Position numbers and translations under genes: made by a program. Below the pieces are notes generated by a model. It saw only the letters and a program-made list of their open reading frames with translations. It was not told where the DNA came from and did no database searches. A stretch of DNA of 64,000 nt from Paraflavitalea pollutisoli. Lineage in GTDB: Bacteria; Bacteroidota; Bacteroidia; Chitinophagales; Chitinophagaceae. Of this stretch, positions 55,301 to 62,851 are shown piece by piece; positions within the stretch are counted from its first letter, which is position 1, and each line of letters starts with the position of its first letter. Where the stretch lies: positions 803,809 through 867,808 of the forward strand of contig NZ_JARKMX010000008.1 of NCBI RefSeq assembly GCF_029360705.1, given 5' to 3'.

Positions 55301-57051
55301 TATTGCTTATTGCGATACCGGTTCAGGTAATTCGTAGCCATGATATTGGAACTGCTCTTATCGGTTTGATACAGTCCAACCGTCACCACATCGTCCCCAC
55401 CGATCGCCTCATAAAAATCTTGCGCATTGATGGCCTTTTCACCCGGGTTACGGAAATAAACTGACTGGAAGGCAGCCGAATCACGCCGGAAGTCAATCAC
55501 ATTTCTAAGGGCGTTCTTGTCAAGCCAGGGACCATTCTGTGTAAAGGCCCGGTTGATATTCAGGTCAACACCACCATGCACCATATCGCCAAGTCCCACG
55601 TCGATACTCATCCTGTCCGAAACATCCTTCGTACGAATAAAATGATCGTGAATAAATCCGATATCGCCGCGGTAGGGACGGAACATACCGCCTGTACCCT
55701 CGCCGGTTATAGAGAATGCATCATAGGTATAACTGGGAATGGCAATATTGGGTACAGCGGGCTTCTCCCTGTAAGGGATTTCCTTTTCCCGGTTGAAGTC
55801 CAGCAACGAAGCACGATTCTGTGCCCCATCCTGGTAATGCAGGTAACCGTAGGCCGGTAAGGAGATCGCACTATCCTTGCCAGCAATATATTGTTTGGAA
55901 ACATAGCCACTCAGGTAAAAGCTCGGATGTATCACCTTACCCAGGCCACCCACCTTGCCCGTAAAGGAATACTGCGAACTGGTATAAGGCATGGAAATAG
56001 AAGGGGTATACGAAGGCGTAGCAAAGGAGATCGTAGCAGGTATAGAACCATTGTAACTAGCCTTTTGGTTCATGATATCCTTGCCAGTTTGCCGGAAACC
56101 TGCACTTAGTTGCAGCGCCTTCAAGCCCGATCGCGAATTGTAAGGAGCCGAGATGGAAAAACCACCCAGCGCCAATGAATTCTGATCGGCTTCATTTTGT
56201 TTGAATTTGACCGAAAGCGAGGGCGCCAGCGATAGACCATCCATCGAACTATTGGTGATGGATAAGCCACCGGTCAATTGCCCCTTACCCGGTTTGCCTG
56301 CACTGATACTGGCATTGAGGCCCTGTTCAATCCCCCAGCCACGGTAATTATTATGGACGATGCCGAGACTGGCTCCAAATTTCAAACTGACTGAGCTATC
56401 GATACCGCCACCATTCTTTGGAAAACCTGCGATCTCGAGGTCAGCCCCTCCCGTCACACCGATCGTCTTATTAGGACGTATGCTCATTTCCTTCTTGATC
56501 GAATCGAACTGACCATTGAAATCATCCGGCAGTCCACGCATATTCCTGGTTACCGTGCCGGGGTTGACATTCCACCCGAGACCGACCCAGCTGGCCTCCT
56601 GCTCCATCGACACGCCAGCGCGGTACGATAAATTGACCGGGTACCCACCCACATCCATCAGCGGTATATTGTACGAAAAGTCGCCGCTGAACAGATCCAC
56701 GAGATTCGAGTTATTGACAGAGGAAAAAGTTGACATCTCCGGCTGACCTGGCCCACCACCATCGACAGCAGCAGGTTCAGTCATCGCTCCACCTGCTCCT
56801 GAAAAGACAAGCTTTGGTAAAGTGCTGGCCGGAAGTGCTGAAAGCCCCTTTTTGTCGTCAGCCAGATTGCTGGCACGCAAGTAGGATAAGCTGTTATCAA
56901 AAGTCCGTGTCGTCTTCGCAGCCAATCGGGCAGACAACGGCACCCTGCCCTCACTCCTGCCTGAAACCGGAATCAAGAGAAATTCCAGGTAGAACAATGC
57001 CATAAAGAACCAGGCAATCGACTTGTGATAACGTACCAGAGAAACTAACAT
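49378..57051 (-). CDS. Giant SpvB/TcB-like secreted protein with PA14 domain
   Basis: The 2557-aa product starts MLVSLVRYHKSIAWFFMALF, a signal or membrane anchor. The segment at about residues 115-185 (LFSGDFSYNIPLMDVGGYPV, then QEASWVGLGWNVNPGTVTRN) is the hallmark of Bacteroidota SpvB/TcB-like proteins. A PA14 domain lies at about 645-790 (GLEATYFRTVDLKGAPFFYR, SDDGVRLWVNDSLWINDWQD), a fold that binds sugars or protein partners. A second PA14-like patch is near residue 2050 (YYIGAAADNYVRITVDGTVI). The C-terminus has a short YD-like ending (LDENNYSTLYEYDDEGTLIR) and no Rhs core or toxin tip. It would supply shell and surface-binding parts to the Rhs-core partner coded two genes downstream. 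It is not known to be enzymatic. Confidence 0.88.
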   Translation of the reverse strand: MLVSLVRYHKSIAWFFMALFYLEFLLIPVSGRSEGRVPLSARLAAKTTRTFDNSLSYLRASNLADDKKGLSALPASTLPKLVFSGAGGAMTEPAAVDGGGPGQPEMSTFSSVNNSNLVDLFSGDFSYNIPLMDVGGYPVNLSYRAGVSMEQEASWVGLGWNVNPGTVTRNMRGLPDDFNGQFDSIKKEMSIRPNKTIGVTGGADLEIAGFPKNGGGIDSSVSLKFGASLGIVHNNYRGWGIEQGLNASISAGKPGKGQLTGGLSITNSSMDGLSLAPSLSVKFKQNEADQNSLALGGFSISAPYNSRSGLKALQLSAGFRQTGKDIMNQKASYNGSIPATISFATPSYTPSISMPYTSSQYSFTGKVGGLGKVIHPSFYLSGYVSKQYIAGKDSAISLPAYGYLHYQDGAQNRASLLDFNREKEIPYREKPAVPNIAIPSYTYDAFSITGEGTGGMFRPYRGDIGFIHDHFIRTKDVSDRMSIDVGLGDMVHGGVDLNINRAFTQNGPWLDKNALRNVIDFRRDSAAFQSVYFRNPGEKAINAQDFYEAIGGDDVVTVGLYQTDKSSSNIMATNYLNRYRNKQYVGRNRLTRENAVKNTRDKRTQVISYLSAKEASQVALSKYIESHTINEFSAGLCAEGEVTNIEGKGTGLEATYFRTVDLKGAPFFYRTDTGINFNWNKGAANVPSIPGPPGDFFSIRWVGRVKAPVTGKYTFQTESDDGVRLWVNDSLWINDWQDHAAHQDSVHLNLIEGEFYNIKVEYFERKGKSSIKLSWSYPDRALHPIPKEYLYLPLTIDTFRVNKYLLREKRVNQFRKENHISEINVLNADGRRYVYGIPVYNLRQKEVTFAVDGRNNRGNEETGLAGYNHGTDNTAKNKQGKDWYFNSEETPAYAHSFLLTSILSADYSDVTGNGISEDDIGDAVKFNYSKIAGVANPLQWRAPAVPDSVTFSEGLKTDYRDDKGNYIYGEKELWYLHSIESKTMVATFTVEDRNDMPASNERGTRLYNGQTKRLKEINLYSKSDFARKGTAARPIKTVHFRYSYKLCPGVNGPGTGKLTLDSVYFSYNGNKRGKDNPYVFHYNANNPAFNSKSFDRWGNYKDPLENPGSTAGNVISNALYPYALQDSLKAAKNAAAWSLDSILLPSGGALKVDYESDDYAFVQNKRAMEMFRVIGLGTSPAMPAVPDNLLHTRSSDQLYVYVRVPSSVTNIQDVYHKYLAGVRKLYFKLSVEMPGDNYGVGYENVPCYADLDGASSFGRVNDRVIWIKVAGISLKGDSGGSYSPLAKAAIQYLRLNLPSKAFPGSETGDELDLAEGVKMLFSLATNIVTAFTSFDAIARNKRWATKIDTARSFVRLNTPIGKKYGGGHRVKRILTYDNWNKMTNQRAAVYGQEYIYTDEKEVNGKLLTISSGVASYEPGLGGEENPFRVPIEYVEKVAPLGPVTMGYTEEPLGESFFPSAGIGYSNVRVRSIHHKNKKSANGYTDTRFYTAYDFPTYTDRTLLDDDAKKRYKPALANLLRINAKHHIALSQGFKIELNDMHGKQRSTAVFAETDPKNPLAYTEQIYRVEDSRAEFKRLSNKAMVIRPDGTIDSNAVIGKDVELMLDMREQYSITNGYNVSLNTDMFSVPFLPPLFLIPSFLNLAQREENIYRSVATTKVIQRYGILDSVININKGSKVSTKDILYDSETGEALLNRTQNEFNDPVYSFNWPSHWAYDGMGMAYRNIDVVLNGITIREGKIANGSASIDSLFSSGDELLVAGKQKTGGANCNDEFSTFPTYNKIWSFDSSVVNGGTRSLYFIDQEGKPYNGFDISLKIIRSGRRNLSGNIGSVTSLASPIVKNGSGQYVLRLDTASKVIAASAAEQKQFWKTEDRNVFKRKTVYTTYDCPAGYTYNSQAGTCVKDTIPTISGFFPVCPGVGNSRYSSCGTYIYTSYDSTKRPFKRIQIPVSNNFWINYASASFDFCSPMPPLESPTPGDGTADRKMLKKNNPDSISGRAEMSVLRAPRPLYDSVGPLNRTVVWICPPSTIPSGQWFGFTVPIFFPHDGVYYIGAAADNYVRITVDGTVIRKDSLGDPELENHQVWHVYPRFFKKGNHLIGISGQDHANTATGMGLEIYDNTQDELMAAESYNDLRLLFSTKDVVDQTFPTGFSCPFGYTLSAGDTTAFVCRKTMPQPKDTSVTVSCASLVKDTAINPYVSGILGNWRGHKSYAYYGQRAAGNPYVATNIRQDGNFKEFAPFWAFDAGQLKPQYDTAHWVWNAEGTLFSRKGFELENRDPLGRYNSGQYGYNQTLPVTVVQNSRFRESAFEGFEDYGFITKTCDNGCAPGKHFDFSAYAQKIDTTQRHTGKSSLRVKPTDTTGISFGIALPEADAIIPGLNITTKLVCASTALDEIRTTDKILLPVFTPIPGKRMVISAWVKEAQVCTGSTYENNKIEVVFGESSGSIEFNPTGSIIEGWQRYEGVFTIPANANTVSVRLKATGSTDVFFDDLRIHPFNANMKSFVFHPVNLRLMAELDENNYSTLYEYDDEGTLIRTKKETQRGIKTIQETRSAMVKP

Positions 57052-57185
57052 GCAGTATTATTTTTACGTGAATCGTCAATGGATCGGATCGGCCAGGCAA
57101 GAAACTGGCCTGTTGCCACGGCCTGTAGCAATGAAAAAGCGCTGTTTCAGGGCTGCAAAGCCATGAGTGCGCTGCTAAAACCAAC

Positions 57186-58295
57186 TTATTCCCGGAATTC
57201 GAATTTGAGGTAGCCTTTCTCACCGTGGGCATTGGTCACCTCCAGCAGGTATACATGTTTATTGACCATCCCCCTTTGCTGGCGCAGGTCGATCTGCAAT
57301 AGATTCTGGCCCAGACGTACCTGTCCGGTGCTGTTATCCAATTGGACCTGCTGACGGCGCGAGCTGCTGATATCGAAAAGCTTCAACTGAACGGAAGCCG
57401 TGTTCAGGTCATTGAGGTACTCAAAACGGAGTATGCCGCGCGCAACTGTATAGGATGCGTTTTCTTCCCTGTTCAATTTTGCAAACCCACCCGGCTTGAA
57501 TATTGCTGCACTATCAGGAATCGGTCTACGCAGCCTGAAACTCCAGACCTCACTGTTCCCAATCGGTAGCAGGTTGTTCTTGGCCGTGACCCGCCATGCG
57601 TACAGCCTGGTAGAATCCAGTTCAGGAGCAGATAACGGATACTGAAAATTAGTATACGCAATATTTTGACGGCTGAGGATCGGAATATTCTGTTGCACAG
57701 CATCCGCCGGACTCTGTGTCGCCTGCACCTCTACCAGTATCCAGTCATACAACAGTCCATTGAGTGTACTATAGGGTGAAGGTGGCACCCAGGCGAAGAG
57801 TGGGCGGCTGATATCGACCTGCTCTTCATCCAGTGGCGTCATCAGCTGCGGTGGACTAATAGGTTCAATCTCGACAGTCTCACACTCCTCCCCGATCCGC
57901 TCAACATAATCGCTGTTCACTTGCAGGATGGAATAGCAGATATTGAATACCCCTGTAGGTAAAAAGCCTTCCGGCGAAGGATCGACCACATATCCCGGCG
58001 TACCGGGATTATAGGTGATCGGTAACAGGTCCCGCAATTGCAATTGCCGGACACCCGCAGGAACACTCACCATATTCGTCGTGCCCGTCAACACACGCTG
58101 GTTGGTAGCCACATCGGTCATCACCACTTCCACCCGGGCGTAGGTGGTCGTTTTGCCGCTGTTGACCAGCGAAAGGTTCCACAACTGCGGCTTGATCGTC
58201 AGCCCCAGGGGAGGTAACTGAAGATTGATCACCACCTGCGCATAGCCGGTACAGCCTGCAGCCAACAGTAAAAGGATAAGTAGATATTTTCTCAT
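57186..58295 (-). CDS. Ig/FN3-like envelope protein of the Rhs operon
   Basis: The ATG at 58295 gives MRKYLLILLLLAAGCTGYAQ. The signal may be read as a lipobox with Cys15 or as a Sec signal cut after AQ. An ATG at 58313 would add six residues. The mature part (369 aa in total with the signal) has an N-terminal Ig-like sandwich (LQLPPLGLTIKPQLWNLSLV) and a central FN3-like domain (DISRPLFAWVPPSP, LYAWRVTAKNNLLPIGNSEV). The C-terminal strands end GYLKFEFRE. No enzyme motif was seen. It starts 20 bp after the OM barrel gene and precedes the PA14 giant, so it may be an accessory subunit of the barrel or an adaptor for the giants. Confidence 0.8.
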   Translation of the reverse strand: MRKYLLILLLLAAGCTGYAQVVINLQLPPLGLTIKPQLWNLSLVNSGKTTTYARVEVVMTDVATNQRVLTGTTNMVSVPAGVRQLQLRDLLPITYNPGTPGYVVDPSPEGFLPTGVFNICYSILQVNSDYVERIGEECETVEIEPISPPQLMTPLDEEQVDISRPLFAWVPPSPYSTLNGLLYDWILVEVQATQSPADAVQQNIPILSRQNIAYTNFQYPLSAPELDSTRLYAWRVTAKNNLLPIGNSEVWSFRLRRPIPDSAAIFKPGGFAKLNREENASYTVARGILRFEYLNDLNTASVQLKLFDISSSRRQQVQLDNSTGQVRLGQNLLQIDLRQQRGMVNKHVYLLEVTNAHGEKGYLKFEFRE

Positions 58296-58315
58296 AGATA
58301 TTATTTCACACATCT

Positions 58316-60637
58316 TTAAAAATCAAAACTCTTTACAAATTGAACCGTGGCCATTTCATTTCTGATCAACCCTTTATTAGAACCAGGCAAATAGCCGCGA
58401 TCATAACTCACAGTGATGAAATCCTCCCGGAATACACGCACATTGGCATTGAAGTATCCGCCTGCCTTCACCTCGTCCTCATTGAGTGAATTAACCTTCA
58501 CGCCAAAACCAACTGAACCCAGACGTTTAAAATTGAGCTGCACACCGCCGTCCAGGACGACCAGCTTGTAACTGCCATTGCGCGTATAAGAAACAGCAGT
58601 CTGCGTGGTGAACGCGTCGAAAAAGAACTGCTGTGAACAGAAAACATTGGTGGCATTGTAATACAAAAAGGCCGTATCGCTGTTGGTATTGTAATATTTA
58701 CTAAGCACCAGGGAGGAAGCCGTGCGGAGTGTACCCAGTTTATATGTATGAAAAGCACTTCCGTTCAACACCTGGAAACGATTCTCCACTACCACACTAT
58801 CCAGCGATGTCAACTGACTCATGGGTTGATAACCGACGGTAAAAGAAGGCCATTTACGCATGCGGAAGCTGGCCGTCAGGCTTTTAAAAACTGTATTGCT
58901 GCTGTAGTTTTGTGGAAGGAGGGGATTGGTAAATTCATTCTTGCGCAGCGAACCCGTCATACGCAACTTCCGCTTAAAAAAAGTCTGCTCGGCCTTCATG
59001 GTCCAGCTTTCAAGCGCGGCATTGGTCTGGAAGCTGCTGAAAGATTGGTAATTGGCGCCGGTATGTTTGTAAGTACCTTCCAGCTTTGTGCCTGTTTGGG
59101 GAAGATAGGAATAGACCTTGATAGCATAGGCCTGGTTGGTCTTGTCTGATAAGCTGAACTTAGTGTTGCCCTGAATAGGACTATGGCGAAAATCAGGCGC
59201 TAATGACTTGGCAATCTCACCCGTTAGATAGGTGGTGGGGTTTACCTGGAACCTGCCTTCTGCGCTAAACCCGGTAACAGCAATAGAAGATACCTTATTG
59301 GCATTTGAAGCGAAAAGCTGCTTATCGCCTCTGAAGGCAGAAAGAATAAAATAATTCTTTTCCAGTCTGCCAAGACCCGCCCGTACCATATATAAATATT
59401 GCGGTTTACGGTTGGCTCCATTGATCACAAAATCACGATAACGGTAATCCACCAGGCCGGCGGTTACTGCTAAATAATACCAGGAATTATATTCAAAATT
59501 GATCCCATTCACACTGGTATTTTTGATCGTAAGCTCGCTGTGATTGGTAACGCTGCGGCCAACACTGAACTGCCTCAGTCCCATCAACCATCGATACTTT
59601 GCCGGCACTTGCACCTGACCCATACCATAATCCCGGAGCTTGTCTGTCCATTGCCGCGTGGCGATCAGGTCCCGCCAGCCGCCATTCAGCAACTGCTGAT
59701 ATCTTTTGATCTTGGCAATATTTTGATCATACAACCCTTTGAGAGAATCGACCTTTCTGCTCAGACTGTCATACCTGCCTTTGGTGGTAGCATAGAGGTC
59801 GAGGAAAAGGCCCGCCATCTTTTTTAACGAGTCCTCCCGGGCCTGGTTGATGCTGTCTGCCAGATTCGAAAGCCAGGTAATACGTGGCACTTTCAGCGTT
59901 TCATGGGCCTCCACCAAATCCTGCGGAGTAAACGAGCGCAGTTTCAACTTCAATTGCTCCAACTCAAACTGCTTGAGGAAATATAGTTTTTCCGTCAGGG
60001 AGTCACGCAAATTGGGCGACATCGCCAATAACCTTTGCCGCAAAGATTGTTGTAAATGTTGCTGAAAAGCCCGCCCATCAAACGAAACCTGTACGTCATT
60101 GATATCCCGGAATACAGCGGAATTGCTCTGGCGCGACCAGAACGTAACGCGCAAGGGAATATGCCCTCCAACCGTCACATTCAGGTTACCCGTTACATTG
60201 TGTTGCGCGATATCTTTCTCGATATAAGGTGTATCGATAGCCGATCGGTAGTTGAATTGATAGCTGACATAACCTCCATTGATCTTCAACAATGGCTTCG
60301 TAAAAAGTAATTGCTTGAATGGATTTTGTATATCGAACAACAGGCTGTCTTTCCCGGCCAGGCTCTTTTTAATAGACTGGGCAGTAAGCAGCTCCTTTTT
60401 ACTGTTGAATGATTGCTGGAATTGCTCCCGCTGAACTTTCAATTGAGATTTTACTCCTTTATAAGTAGTATCTGCGAAGGAACGAAGAGAATCGGCAGCC
60501 TTTTTTGTAAGTGATTTAACCTGTTTTGGAGCGTCTTTCCTGCCTGCATCCTGCGCTACACCTGTGCTGATGACCAGGAGACAGGCCACAGTTAGCATCA
60601 AGGAATAGAGGTTTATGTACGAATATGGTGATCCCAT
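58316..60637 (-). CDS. Outer-membrane beta-barrel protein with coiled-coil region, first gene of the Rhs operon
   Basis: The 773-aa protein begins MGSPYSYINLYSLMLTVACL, a Sec signal with cleavage near VAQ. Residues about 35-85 and 205-320 are charged, helical and coiled-coil-like (LTEKLYFLKQFELEQLKLKL, DSLSRKVDSLKGLYDQNIAK). From about residue 345 to the end, alternating strands look like a beta-barrel of roughly 16-20 strands (VRAGLGRLEKNYFILSAFRG, AVSYTRNGSYKLVVLDGGVQ). It ends ATVQFVKSFDF with the terminal Phe typical of proteins placed by BamA. I recognise no named family. As the only barrel in the operon it is the best candidate for export or surface anchoring of the giant proteins. Confidence 0.82.
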   Translation of the reverse strand: MGSPYSYINLYSLMLTVACLLVISTGVAQDAGRKDAPKQVKSLTKKAADSLRSFADTTYKGVKSQLKVQREQFQQSFNSKKELLTAQSIKKSLAGKDSLLFDIQNPFKQLLFTKPLLKINGGYVSYQFNYRSAIDTPYIEKDIAQHNVTGNLNVTVGGHIPLRVTFWSRQSNSAVFRDINDVQVSFDGRAFQQHLQQSLRQRLLAMSPNLRDSLTEKLYFLKQFELEQLKLKLRSFTPQDLVEAHETLKVPRITWLSNLADSINQAREDSLKKMAGLFLDLYATTKGRYDSLSRKVDSLKGLYDQNIAKIKRYQQLLNGGWRDLIATRQWTDKLRDYGMGQVQVPAKYRWLMGLRQFSVGRSVTNHSELTIKNTSVNGINFEYNSWYYLAVTAGLVDYRYRDFVINGANRKPQYLYMVRAGLGRLEKNYFILSAFRGDKQLFASNANKVSSIAVTGFSAEGRFQVNPTTYLTGEIAKSLAPDFRHSPIQGNTKFSLSDKTNQAYAIKVYSYLPQTGTKLEGTYKHTGANYQSFSSFQTNAALESWTMKAEQTFFKRKLRMTGSLRKNEFTNPLLPQNYSSNTVFKSLTASFRMRKWPSFTVGYQPMSQLTSLDSVVVENRFQVLNGSAFHTYKLGTLRTASSLVLSKYYNTNSDTAFLYYNATNVFCSQQFFFDAFTTQTAVSYTRNGSYKLVVLDGGVQLNFKRLGSVGFGVKVNSLNEDEVKAGGYFNANVRVFREDFITVSYDRGYLPGSNKGLIRNEMATVQFVKSFDF

Positions 60638-60697
60638 AAACGCCGCCAGGTTTGGTTCAGGTTATGAATAGTGGTTAAGAAGCGGTTTTACAAAGAC

Positions 60698-60901
60698 ATG
60701 GATTTACAACTGCAGGTGCCAGTTGAAAAAGTTAACGAGAACGAAATAACTAATGATCTATTAAAAGAGCAACCTAAAACCGATAGCCGTGTCGATCCAT
60801 CCGATAAGTGCGTAAAATCCGGTGAAAAGTGTGCAGCTGGTGGTAGTGCTTGCAATCATGCTCATCTGTCATACGAATCGCTTTACGAGGTAGCAAGCTA
60901 G
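60698..60901 (+). CDS. Possible small cysteine-rich protein, divergent from the Rhs operon
   Basis: The ATG at 60698 gives 67 aa; a GTG at 60671 would add nine. The first 40 residues are charged and helical (MDLQLQVPVEKVNENEITND), and the second part holds three cysteines (DKCVKSGEKCAAGGSACNH). No signal peptide or known family is visible. The gene is transcribed away from the Rhs operon, sharing its upstream region. The leader-like front and Cys-rich end recall peptide precursors, but no modifying enzyme is near, so it could also be a chance ORF. Confidence 0.35.
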   Translation: MDLQLQVPVEKVNENEITNDLLKEQPKTDSRVDPSDKCVKSGEKCAAGGSACNHAHLSYESLYEVAS

Positions 60902-61348
60902 TTACTTTTCAAATACAACGATGAAGAATAGTGCAAAAAGTTTATTCACACTTTGCCAAGACGGATTGACCATGCACGTGATGCATTATTAAGTTTCGGT
61001 TATTCATGCCGAAGGGCTCGTGTTGCATAAAATACTATTTAGAAACATTGCATAAAATACGGCCTTGGCAAACTGCACAAAATACGGTAGAGGTAAACAA
61101 ATCGGGAGAGGAATATGATTGGCAGATCGTCCTAAAAACGAAAACCGCGCCGGTCACATATTCAATAGTATTTTAAAAGAAAGTGATGAGTCCTGCGACA
61201 AGTATGGCTGCATTGGTACCAACCAGTTTCGGATCCCTTTGAGATAAAAACTGAACACATGCGGGCACTTGTATTTTGTACAGACCATTTTCAGGTATTC
61301 TTCAAAGCGAGGTGTGGCGATGGCAGGTTTCCAGGAATCATTTCTACC
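60902..61348. other. Intergenic region without a supported gene
   Basis: These 447 bases contain a set of three short direct repeats (61023-61087) and no convincing gene. A 42-codon frame from about 61118 (reads ADRPKNENRAGHIFNSILKE) is protein-like in composition but has only a TTG start and no recognised match. It could be a gene remnant. Confidence 0.45.
61023..61087. repeat. Three spaced copies of a TGCATAAAATAC-like motif
   Basis: TTGCATAAAATAC at 61023, TTGCATAAAATACGG at 61048 and CTGCACAAAATACGG at 61073 occur with a regular 25-bp spacing. The regular spacing suits a protein-binding array or the remains of a mobile element end. Confidence 0.6.
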
Positions 61349-61789
61349 CTAGTGTATCAGATCAAACCATACACCTACAGCAGCCATCAAACTCACCAGG
61401 GTAAAGACAACGATCAGCGTAAAGACCTTAAAGAAAGCAAACCGCGTTTCCAGCGCTGGATTGATGATGGCACCAGACGGGTCATCTGCGTAATAGGCAA
61501 CTGACAGCCGGTCGCCAACCGTCTTCTTTCGTACGCTGAATGCACCAGATTCTATCGTATACCCGGTCCCGTCTTCAGCCGTAAATTTTATGACCGGCGC
61601 AAATTGGATCAACTCGTCATCATCCTCCCATTCAACATGACCAACAATGATCCCCTTGGTACGGATCCCTTTTCTTCGTATGGTGCGGAGTCGTACATAG
61701 TCCCGGTAATAAGGAATAACGGCAAATCGCCAGTAAAGGTGATTCACAAACCCAATAAAAGCGAAGCACAATAGTTTGCCGGAATTCAT
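61349..61789 (-). CDS. DUF3592-like small membrane protein
   Basis: The ATG at 61789 gives a 146-aa protein (MNSGKLLCFAFIGFVNHLYW). One hydrophobic segment lies near the N-terminus and another near the end (FFKVFTLIVVFTLVSLMAAV). Between them is the soluble beta domain of DUF3592, with RKGIRTKGIIVGHVEWEDDD, PVIKFTAEDGTGYTIESGAF and VGDRLSVAYYADDPSGAIIN. The last of these is the DUF3592 signature. Such proteins are common and have no assigned role. The gene stands alone, with no operon partner in either direction. Confidence 0.85.
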   Translation of the reverse strand: MNSGKLLCFAFIGFVNHLYWRFAVIPYYRDYVRLRTIRRKGIRTKGIIVGHVEWEDDDELIQFAPVIKFTAEDGTGYTIESGAFSVRKKTVGDRLSVAYYADDPSGAIINPALETRFAFFKVFTLIVVFTLVSLMAAVGVWFDLIH

Positions 61790-61983
61790 ATTGGTGGCCA
61801 ATATAGGAAAAGAGAAGCCAGCATCAAAGCACCAAATTGGGTAAACCCGTTAAAAACCTCCTATCTATCTGGTACCCGAGCACGGACGCTATAGGCCCTC
61901 TCCCCACTCCTTCCCTACCCGCTCCCGTAGTAAAGGCGCAATTTTATAAGGGTTCAACCCCAACAGACGCAACCGCATTGCAG

Positions 61984-61995
61984 ATGTCATGACAT
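61984..61995. promoter_or_regulatory. Perfect 12-bp palindrome upstream of the basic orphan gene
   Basis: ATGTCATGACAT is a perfect 12-bp palindrome, 72 bp before the start at 62067. The symmetry suits a dimeric regulator site, but no regulator can be named. Confidence 0.3.
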
Positions 61996-62066
61996 TTTGG
62001 AAGAAAGGGACCCAAATCCATGGGATCGCCTGTTCGTGATCGTAATTTGCGCGCTAAACCTGTCCG

Positions 62067-62744
62067 ATGGCAAAACAAGTAGGCCCGATATTGTTACAAA
62101 CCACCTGGGATGACCTCACCTTTTATAAGATGGACGGGAAGTATTACGCCCGTAAAAAGAGTCGCCTGACGCGGGAGAAAGTGCTGCAGCACCCGGCCTT
62201 TCTACCAACCCGCCGCAGTGCCAGCCGCCTGGCCACGGCCGCAAAGATCGCGTCAGCCGTGTACAAAGCACTGCCAGGCGGTTGGCGCCAGTTCTGGATG
62301 TACCAGGCCTTCACGGGAGAAGCCTTCAAAGCACTGAAAGACGGCCAATCCCCCAGCCAGGTATACGAATATCTATGGACCACTTACGCAGCCTGCCGGG
62401 CGAGCGCAGTACGGCCTTCCCTCAACGACCTCCTGCCGGCACAGCCTGGTACCGCCAGCAAATCCCGCCAACCACGCCTCCGCCACCGGTCCGAAAACCC
62501 CTACCATCGCCGCTACCAGCGCCTGCTGGGGCCCAACCATTGGAAAAGCACCTATGACAATACCCCCGAGCTGGAAGCAAAAGCACGCAAAGAAGAAGCG
62601 TTACAAAAGAACCGGGAATGGTTTGAGCTCACCAGCCTTCGACGGAAAGAACGCCTGCAGCCAAAACAGCGACCTGCTCACCACAGACCCGCCACTACAC
62701 GACTGCGTACAACAAGACGGCAACGAACGGCGAATTCGTCCTGA
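62067..62744 (+). CDS. Basic orphan of a Bacteroidota-specific family
   Basis: The 225-aa protein begins MAKQVGPILLQTTWDDLTFY followed by KMDGKYYARKKSRLTREKVL. This resembles a widespread Bacteroidota hypothetical family that usually starts MAKQKG and has FYKSKDGYLAREKG (recalled from memory). The middle (PAFLPTRRSASRLATAAKIA, then ALPGGWRQFWMYQ) also fits that family. The last 100 residues are very rich in Arg, Lys and His (PRLRHRSENPYHRRYQRLLG) and may be a low-complexity extension that binds nucleic acid. No enzyme motif was seen. Family members often occur alone near mobile or phage-derived regions, but no such gene lies nearby. Confidence 0.7.
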   Translation: MAKQVGPILLQTTWDDLTFYKMDGKYYARKKSRLTREKVLQHPAFLPTRRSASRLATAAKIASAVYKALPGGWRQFWMYQAFTGEAFKALKDGQSPSQVYEYLWTTYAACRASAVRPSLNDLLPAQPGTASKSRQPRLRHRSENPYHRRYQRLLGPNHWKSTYDNTPELEAKARKEEALQKNREWFELTSLRRKERLQPKQRPAHHRPATTRLRTTRRQRTANSS

Positions 62745-62788
62745 GCCATCCTGCTCAAAATGGCCGCTTACTTATCCACATCTTTCAG

Positions 62789-62805
62789 TATGTACAAAAT
62801 ACATA
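62789..62805. promoter_or_regulatory. Inverted repeat upstream of the LacI gene, candidate operator
   Basis: TATGTA-CAAAA-TACATA is a perfect 6-bp inverted repeat 47 bp before the LacI start codon. It lacks the central CG typical of many LacI-family operators, so autoregulation through it is only a suggestion. Confidence 0.3.
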
Positions 62806-62851
62806 TAGAAAAGATGCTTAGATTACGAAAGATCATTTTGAGTTTACCCAT

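Noticed and set aside
37006..57051. T9SS sorting domain on the giant Rhs proteins
   Set aside because: The C-termini (ending EEVKSEKQ and ETRSAMVKP) lack the NPxP-like motif and closing beta-strand pattern seen in the 5128-11964 protein.
57091..57110. GGCCAG...CTGGCC hairpin between the Ig/FN3-like gene and the PA14 giant
   Set aside because: The stem is only 6 bp with no T-run on either side, and the genes appear to form one operon.
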